NCBI RefSeq assembly: GCF_002775205.1
Contig: NC_036443.1
Span: 11,461,698 to 11,525,697 of the forward strand
Source: Xiphophorus maculatus
Lineage: Eukaryota > Chordata > Actinopteri > Cyprinodontiformes > Poeciliidae
Direction of reading: 5' to 3'
DNA: 64,000 nt
In this document: one piece after another, positions 57,192-64,000 of the stretch
Position numbering within the stretch: the first letter of the stretch is position 1
How the letters are laid out: each line of letters opens with the position of its first letter
The notes under the pieces: model-generated
Databases searched by the model: none
What the model was told of the DNA's origin: nothing
What the model saw: the letters and a program-made list of their open reading frames with translations, nothing else
Made by a program: the position numbers and the translations under genes

Positions 57192-60100
57192 ATGGACATT
57201 GTGTGGGTAAGTAATCCAGACTTTGAATTATTTGGATTGTTTGCTGGTTGGATAAGAAGGATGATTTTATTTTATTTTTTGTGCTTGGTTGTCTTTTTCT
57301 AGAGTTTTAGGAAATGCGATAAGCGTTTTTGAACGGTGATAGCAAGATAGCATGAAATACACTGATGCGGCTTGGTTTTGAGTTGTGATTAAAAAAAAAG
57401 TGTGAAAAGTTCAGTACTTCATTTTAATTTCAAGATGGTGTGATTTAATCTGACTTGTTAGACTGAATGTAGTTGGGCAAGGTGTTGAATTTCGCTTCTA
57501 GAATCTAGGTCAGTGGTTACCATCTTTTCACTTTTTCACTGAAAAGAAAAATCACAGTAGTGGAGATTTGTACAGCCCAACTATACCAGTTAAAAAGTTA
57601 TAACTCAAACAGTCCTGACCTTTTTGTTGGTAAACTAGTTTTTGCTATTTATATTAACTGTCCTTTTTGACAGGTTTTGCATAAATATGTCTTTAGAAGT
57701 CCTTTTGCGATTAATCGGATTTTAGAATATCCTCTGAAGTTAACACTTTTCTGATTCATTCATTGGATAGCTGACTCGTTAAGAAGCGTGAGATGCATTT
57801 TGAGGGCAGCGATCTGAAATGTGCGTCTCCAGAGCAACATTTGGCTCTTTAGAGTGTTTTAATGTACTACCCTCTCCAGTTTGGTTCTTGATAGCACTCA
57901 GACCAAAACTGTTTGTGTCCTTGACCAATGTAGATGTAACATTGTTTTCATTTAACCAAGAATTTAGTTTGAGATGATAAATGACTGATGTATCTCCCAA
58001 AAATATGTACAAGAATGTAATGGGAGTATAACTTAAAAGAGGAAAAAATTAATGTATTTTTATTTACATTGTGACAAAAATGGCAAATTAAAAATGATTT
58101 ATTCCCTTTTCATTAATCAATAAAATAAACTCTGCTATTCAGTCTACCCTATTAATTAGTTATTTATGTATCTATTGTTGTTATTTTTGTTATTGTCTTT
58201 TTAACAGTCTAATGATTGAGTAGTTATTAAGTTACCTTCAAGTTAAGTTTTGCTTGGACCCAACCCCTGGGCGCCAACCTGTGGGTCTGGAACCAGAATT
58301 GAACTAAGCACTGGTTTTTGATAGAAAAGCAATACAAATATATTTAATAGATTTTATAGGTAATGTTTTAAACAATACCTGGGCTGAATTTCCAAAACAA
58401 AATGGCACAAATAGGAAAGGAAACATTTTTTTGTCATTTTACAGTCAAGCTACAGACTGCTTTTTGTTTTCCTCTATGTTCATGAATAAAAGAGAATGTA
58501 TTCATTCTCTTAAAAGTTTATGATCTTTATTTTTTTAACCAAAGCACAAAAACACCATGGGTCTTCATAGAATAATTTTATATAAGTAGAAGATGGCAAG
58601 CTATAATCAGCTGAAAGCAGGCTGGCTACCAGCGTAGAGAGCAAGACTAATTATCCAGCTGATATGAACTTTTATGAAGTTCACAGACTCCCTCACTTTC
58701 TCTATTGAGAGAAGACATATATATTCAAACGTTTTAATAGCTCTGGTGGCCTATTTTTGATAGTGAATTGACAGGAAGGAGGGTAACGAAGAGAGGGGGA
58801 AGATATGCGACAAAGGTCATCAGGCTAGGAGTCGAACCTCTGACGTCCGCGCCAAGCACTACGGCCTCCATATGTGGGTTGTGCTTTACCCTGCACCACA
58901 CAGCGCCCCAGAGAAGATATAATTCAGTGTTCTGTGCAACAATTACCTAAAAAACTAAGTTTAGATAAGAAACCATGAACTGGTGTTTTTACTTGACGTT
59001 TCCATACTGTGAGAATCACCCAAGCCATTTACTACGTAATTGTTTCCTTGGAAGCATGAAGTCAAACAAGATGTTGGTTCAGGTTGCTGTTAAACTATGA
59101 GTGTGCTTGTGTAGATACCAGTAGAGGTTTATTAGGTAGTAGCAGCCCAAAGTGGAGTGTTTTAATGTGTGCAGTGAAGACTCTTTGTTTTGAAATGCTT
59201 CCAGAAACTGACTGGGGAGTTCTGTTGATGTTCCAGTAAATCATTAACAAACGAGCTCGTCTTTAATAATCACAACCCACCAGTACTAATTCAACTTGCT
59301 GCCCACAGACTCGGCTACTTGCCTCTTTGTGAAGTCTCTTTCATGTCTGCCCAAAAACTGCCTTAAGGTAATTCTTACTTCTCTTTACTCTTCTAGGATA
59401 CAATAGAGCTACATGTCTTGTTGACTGGGACTATCTGCAGCAAGTTATCTGAGTACTTGGTGGCTTTTACACCACCTCCAGAGATTACACAAACCTACTG
59501 TGATAAATGTTACTCACAGTGATAGACGTCTTGATATAAAAATCTCAGTCACAGTTAAAAAACATAATTAAACCTAGCCATTTTGTTTTATTTTTAACAT
59601 GTTTCTGCTGATTGGAAGCAATATAAACATTTTGGAGCGTCCGAGTCAGAGTCCTGAAGCTGGTGGACAATCTTATGGTGATGGAAATGAGTCCTTCCAA
59701 CCTCAAAGACCTGGAGGTCATCAGTCGTCAAATATAAGTGAAAACCTTTGGCTTTGACTGAATTGAAAGCAATAAAAGCGGGTTTTAATGTATTTATTTG
59801 GATTTCTTGGTCATCATAAATCCTCGTGCGTGATCTTCCTAATTTCCTGAGGCTCAATGATGTAATAGACCAACAGAATTTGTGTTCGAATCAACGTTGC
59901 TTATGAGAAAAATCAACCCTGAAATCTCACATTCAATTTTGTTCCAGGTTGTTTCACTGATACTAGCCTTCATGTCCACCAGAGTGAGTCTCCTTGAGGC
60001 GACAGGGCAAGACTCAAACTGCATAGCTGGTAGGTTGTTACAGCAAAATCAAGTCTAGCCTTCTGTACACAAGTTACCAATCTGTACAAGTTCAGCTAAC

Positions 60101-60854
60101 ATTTCTTCTGCTTCTTTTGGCGTGTTCTCAGGATATTATAAAGATGCTAAAAATCATTCCTGCAAGCTATGCCCAGAGGGCACATACACAGACAGAAGCC
60201 ATTCTCTTACGTTCTGTCTTCGGTGCAGTAGTTGTGGTAGTAAGTATCTTCAGTCATTTTGTAAGACATTAGGAAAACGTATGAAATGTAAGAATATTTT
60301 AAATGAATCAGATGGACAGTATGGTCAAAAAGAGCATTTAATGTCTGCTATATAAAAAATAACCTGTCTATTTTTTTCTGATGGGGGGGGAGTTAAAAAA
60401 CCATGCACAGCTAGTAGCGATGAGGTGTGCATCTGCCCTTCTGGACACTATTCAAAGGATGGCGACTGCAAGAAATGCTCCGAAAACAGTGAGTCAAGCC
60501 AGACCAAATGTTCAGGGCCCCTTCCATTTGATTAAAATCAACTCTTCTAAAAAAAAAAAAACAGAACCAAATCAGAAAAAAAAGTCTAATCATGTATTTT
60601 TCAGGTTCCATCAGCGACATCAATGAAGATTATTGTGATATGTGCCAGGCCTGCCAAAGGTAAGAGACGCTGCATTTAGGGACATTCAGACATGGTGGCA
60701 TTTATCTTAGTTGTCCAGTTATCTGCTTGTTAACAGCCTTCGGCCAATCAGAAAATAGGAGAACATAAAGACACTCAATTACTTTAAATGTCATGCAATT
60801 GCTTTGTCATGACAGCCATAAAAAATAATCAGAGATGGCAATGCCTTAAATTTG

Positions 60855-60898
<44 letters not shown>

Positions 60899-61663
60899 GT
60901 TACCATTCTAGTTTTTAGAAATGCTGTTTATAAAAGTAAATAAATCAATACAATTGTATAACAGTTTAATAATTCATGAAAACAGTTTGTGATGATTGAA
61001 GTCAAATTATATACTTAGTAAGTAGACATATATCATACTCGTACATATAGCTCATCTCTTTGAGGACAACCAGTTTCTGTGGTTTAGCTGAGGCCCTGCG
61101 CTGCCTGGGTTGTACACCGTTTACTGCAAATGTCTCGGTATGCAGGAAGCTTTGATAAGGTTGATAAGGATTCACACTCAAGAAAACTATTCTAACTCTG
61201 TACTTCAACAGAATGTGTTGGTAATTTTAAAAATAAAATGTCAAACATGACAGCATTGTTCCTTTGCGCAGGTGCTTTTATATTTGTCAAAAAAGTTTCC
61301 TTTTGCCGACACTAGGCTTCAAATGTTTGAACTGGGTAAATTTGGTGGCCGTCTCACCTTATTCTATATGTTTTTGTTACTTTACTTAGTGGGAAACGAT
61401 TCAAAGTCGAAGATGGAACTTAATTCTCGTATTTAATTGATGCTGGAAGAGATTCACTTGCTTTACTCTGTTCAAACCTCACTAGCTTCAGAATGTACTT
61501 AATATATCCGGTTAAAAATATGTGCTGCTTTTGACTCTTGACCATTCATACTGAATACATAATGAGAAAGGTCCTGTAAACAAAAGAAAGTACTGCGCAC
61601 AATAACTGTAATTTGAATGCAAATCGAAGTGAAGATGTCCATATTTACTTATTTTATTTTATA

Positions 61664-61710
<47 letters not shown>

Positions 61711-64000
61711 GAACATATGTGACTTGTTAAAATTGAATTTCCTCCTCTGTGGAATAAAGCAATAAAGACTAATTTAATTTCTATTTTAGCCAGCACTGTA
61801 TGAAGCACCCAGGATGCAAGACAAGTCCCATCTCAGCTCCATCTGAAGTTCGAGCGGGGACATTAGGTGAACACTCCAGAAACATCTATTATTTTCTGCA
61901 TATCTTCAGAAATTCTTTTAATGTACAACTAAAAAACATTAGTAGTTTTTTTTTTCCTATTGGAAAGGAAGTTCTTCTGCATGTTTAAGTGAGGTTCATG
62001 TGAGAGTTTTAAAGCCGTTTTTTCAGGAACACGTGCTGTATTTTTATGGCACTGCACCTTTTTATCTTTGCGCTATGATTGCAATTCTGTGCCTCTCTTT
62101 TTCTTGCTAAAGCTTCGACTGCCGGCCCGGCTTCACCGTCAGGAAGACCGACTCCTTCCACCACACTGAAAACATCAAGTCCAACTATCGAGAAAGTGCC
62201 AAGTCAATGTTAGTTACAACTATGTATTTCAACCATAAATTTCATTATATCTGAGCTTAATTTGCAGCATTAGCTAACTCTGTGGCCGTAGTTTTAATGA
62301 GATTGATGTAGCCTTAACCTTTCTCCTGTATGTTAGTGGCTGGGATTAAAGAACTCATGCCAGTGTTTTGTTTTGTTTTGTTCCTTTTCCAGCAGATACA
62401 CTCTTCTGGCTTTCTTTTGTGGGGATTGTTACATCTCTGTTGCTCTTTTGGTTCCTGCTGCTCTTCTGCAGGAACCTGCTCAGAAAGGAAGCTGTTCTTC
62501 CCTGCTGGAACAAACAAAAAAAACTGCAAAGACTTCCTCAGGAACCAAAATTGGACGGTAACTACACGGCGATTCTAACTCAACCAACTGAATCAAACGC
62601 AGCAATACCGTGATAATTTCATTATTTATCCCCTGACATTGTATGACAACTTAATTCTAACATTGCTTTGATGAACTATAAATTTCTTCCTTTTCTATTT
62701 GGACTTGGATCTCACTATTCCAAAACCTAGACATTTTTTCAAAAAGTGTGAAAGAAGGAGAAGAAAACAAGGCAGCTAGGAACATGTCAGAAGTTTTCTA
62801 AGTGTGACGCTCTCAGTAAACACACAAAACTCAAACATCAGCTGATAACACAGTGAGCACCTCTAAAAAAAGAGTGACAACAAAGTCTCCAGTGTCGGTG
62901 AGAGTTCAGAAAGCGAATATTGATACAGTAATTTATTCATCAATGATAATTCATCCAGAGACTTGTGGTCTCACATTTTTACACATAAACAGTCTGTGTT
63001 TTACTTGTGAGGGTGAAGCGTCAAAACGTTCTTCCAAGAACAATGTCTGCCATCCCACTCAAACTCCGAAGGCCTGTCTACATTTGCTTTTCTCACAACA
63101 TCAAACATTAAAAGTCTCTTTGAGTTGAATCTGCACGGAAATTAAAGTCCGTACATGCAGTTAGACTTCATCTTAAACAACACTACACTTCAAACTGAAG
63201 TGCATTTTCAAATGAACTGCCTTCTTTCAGAAAAATAAAATAAAAACTAGACCAACTTTGAATGCATGTGCTGTGAAAATGTGTGTCTTATCTGGGGGTA
63301 AAATGTGATGAAATGTGCCCTTTGATAATCTAAGCATGTCATAGTTGCAATGGAAATGTCAAAACATTCATGCCCTTCCATTTAGCTTGACTGATTTATG
63401 AATAATAATGCGTCATTTCATAATTCTGAACAAATACTTAAAAATACTAACCACAACAAAAGAAGAATGAGATTTCAGACACTGGTAGCATTATTTCTTG
63501 TTTTTAATACTTTTTTAAAATTTGTATTAAATGTGACTAGATATATGCAGGAAACTAACTGATATCATCGGCTTTTCTCCTTACAGAACAACGTAGTCAT
63601 CACTGTAGCAGCCCAACCACACAGGTTTGTGCTCTCTCTCATGATCTTTATCCTCTGTTCACCTAACAGTACAACACATACAGTTGCAGCACTGTAGGTG
63701 GAGGAAGACTGATCTTAAAACCACTCACTCACACACATACACAGGCGCGCACTCAGAAAGGTCAAGAGAAACAAAAGTGAAATGCCGATAAACATCTCTC
63801 TGGTGTAGTTACCAAACATTTGCGACAAAGGCCAAAGATAATTTGCCTGTATTGAAAAATTACAGAGGAATTTTGCTATTCGGAGAGAACGCCGGGGGAG
63901 TTGTGTTTTACTCGTTGCTGTTTGTTCTTTCCAGACATTTACAGTTTTTGAGGAAACTCCCATGATGTCGCTCTGTCAGGAACCACCTGCACACGTCGGC
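57192..64000 (+). CDS. TNF receptor superfamily member, single-pass (3' end missing)
   Basis: Cell-surface receptor. Coding exons: 57192-57206, 59948-60029, 60132-60239, 60393-60488, 60605-60659, 61790-61866, 62113-62208, 62393-62557, 63587-63624 and 63935 to the window edge; phases agree for 266 codons so far. A signal peptide (MDIVWVVSLILAF) is split by a 2.7-kb intron. Cys-rich repeats follow: CKLCPEGTYTDRSHSLTFC, CLRCSSCG, PCTASSDEVCICPSGHYSKD, CKKCSEN, YCDMCQACQ, HCMKHPGC. Then a Ser/Thr/Pro stalk (exon 7) and one membrane span at about residues 180-203 (LFWLSFVGIVTSLLLFWFLL), followed by a basic CRNLLRKE. No death domain is visible, but the tail is cut. It resembles TNFRSF9/TNFRSF8-type TRAF-binding members in architecture; I cannot name it. 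If intron 8 is read through, the frame ends after 19 more codons at 62613, giving a short-tailed form. The exon 3 donor could be 60236 instead of 60239. Confidence 0.8.
58742..58912 (-). mobile_element. tRNA-derived SINE, copy 5
   Basis: On the - strand: GCGCTGTGTGGTGCAGGGTA head, GACCC-like CAACCCACATATGGAGG, B box GGTTCGACTCC (58828-58838), TTTGTCGCATATCTTCCCCC body and CTTCCTGTCAATTCACTATC. It lies in intron 1 of the TNF receptor gene and is closest to the copy at 24896. Confidence 0.8.
60855..60898. repeat. Poly(A) run with (TA)n
   Basis: About 31 A's followed by seven TA units in intron 5 of the TNF receptor gene. It may be the tail of an old retroposed insert, but no body was recognised. 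Confidence 0.85.
61661..61708. repeat. (TA)n microsatellite
   Basis: About 24 TA units with one early interruption, about 80 bases upstream of TNF receptor exon 6. Confidence 0.9.

Noticed and set aside
1-64000. CRISPR arrays, bacterial operons or integrated viral genes
   Set aside because: No regular direct repeats with unique spacers, no ribosome-binding-site gene strings and no viral domains were seen.

Overview
The window is vertebrate, almost certainly teleost fish, nuclear DNA. It has multi-exon genes with GT-AG introns of about 100 bp to several kb, vertebrate-only gene families, AT-rich non-coding DNA with long (TA)n tracts, several copies of one tRNA-derived SINE, and decayed Tc1/mariner-type fragments of the kind common in fish. 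There are no operons or CRISPR arrays, and no prokaryotic or intact viral genes were recognised. Exons were built by hand from splice sites, reading-frame phase and remembered protein families. No database search was run.

Layout. (1) 1-9.1 kb, + strand: the last four coding exons of rimkla (N-acetylaspartylglutamate synthase A) and a long 3' UTR; the first exon lies left of the window. (2) 11.6-19.7 kb, - strand: zmynd12, a MYND-finger/TPR protein, with an RFX X-box just upstream of its start. (3) 21.1-23.7 kb, - strand: emp3, a four-membrane-span PMP22/EMP/claudin-family protein, complete in four coding exons, one intron of which appears to be GC-AG. (4) 25.3-41.6 kb, + strand: a very long coiled-coil gene, most probably ccdc30, with 28 coding exons whose phases all agree (1267 codons). 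(5) 41.6-54.8 kb, - strand: znf362, six C2H2 fingers, seven coding exons and a distant 5' exon. (6) 57.2-64 kb, + strand: a TNF-receptor-superfamily membrane protein running off the right edge.

Context. From memory, RIMKLA, ZMYND12 and CCDC30 are near neighbours on human 1p34 (with PPCS between the last two) and ZNF362 is on 1p35, so much of the window matches a human 1p block. emp3 sits where PPCS would be expected, and human EMP3 is on chromosome 19. The genes do not form one pathway: NAAG synthesis in neurons, an axonemal/sperm protein, a membrane tetraspan, a coiled-coil protein, a transcription factor and an immune receptor. ccdc30 and znf362 converge tail to tail, with candidate poly(A) signals about 80 bp apart.

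I found no clear new biological system. The best leads are the X-box elements, the GC-AG intron of emp3, the unusually long ccdc30, the unplaced TNF receptor with an alternative end, a (TA)n palindrome of about 290 bp, and possible alternative coding sequence upstream of znf362 exon 3.
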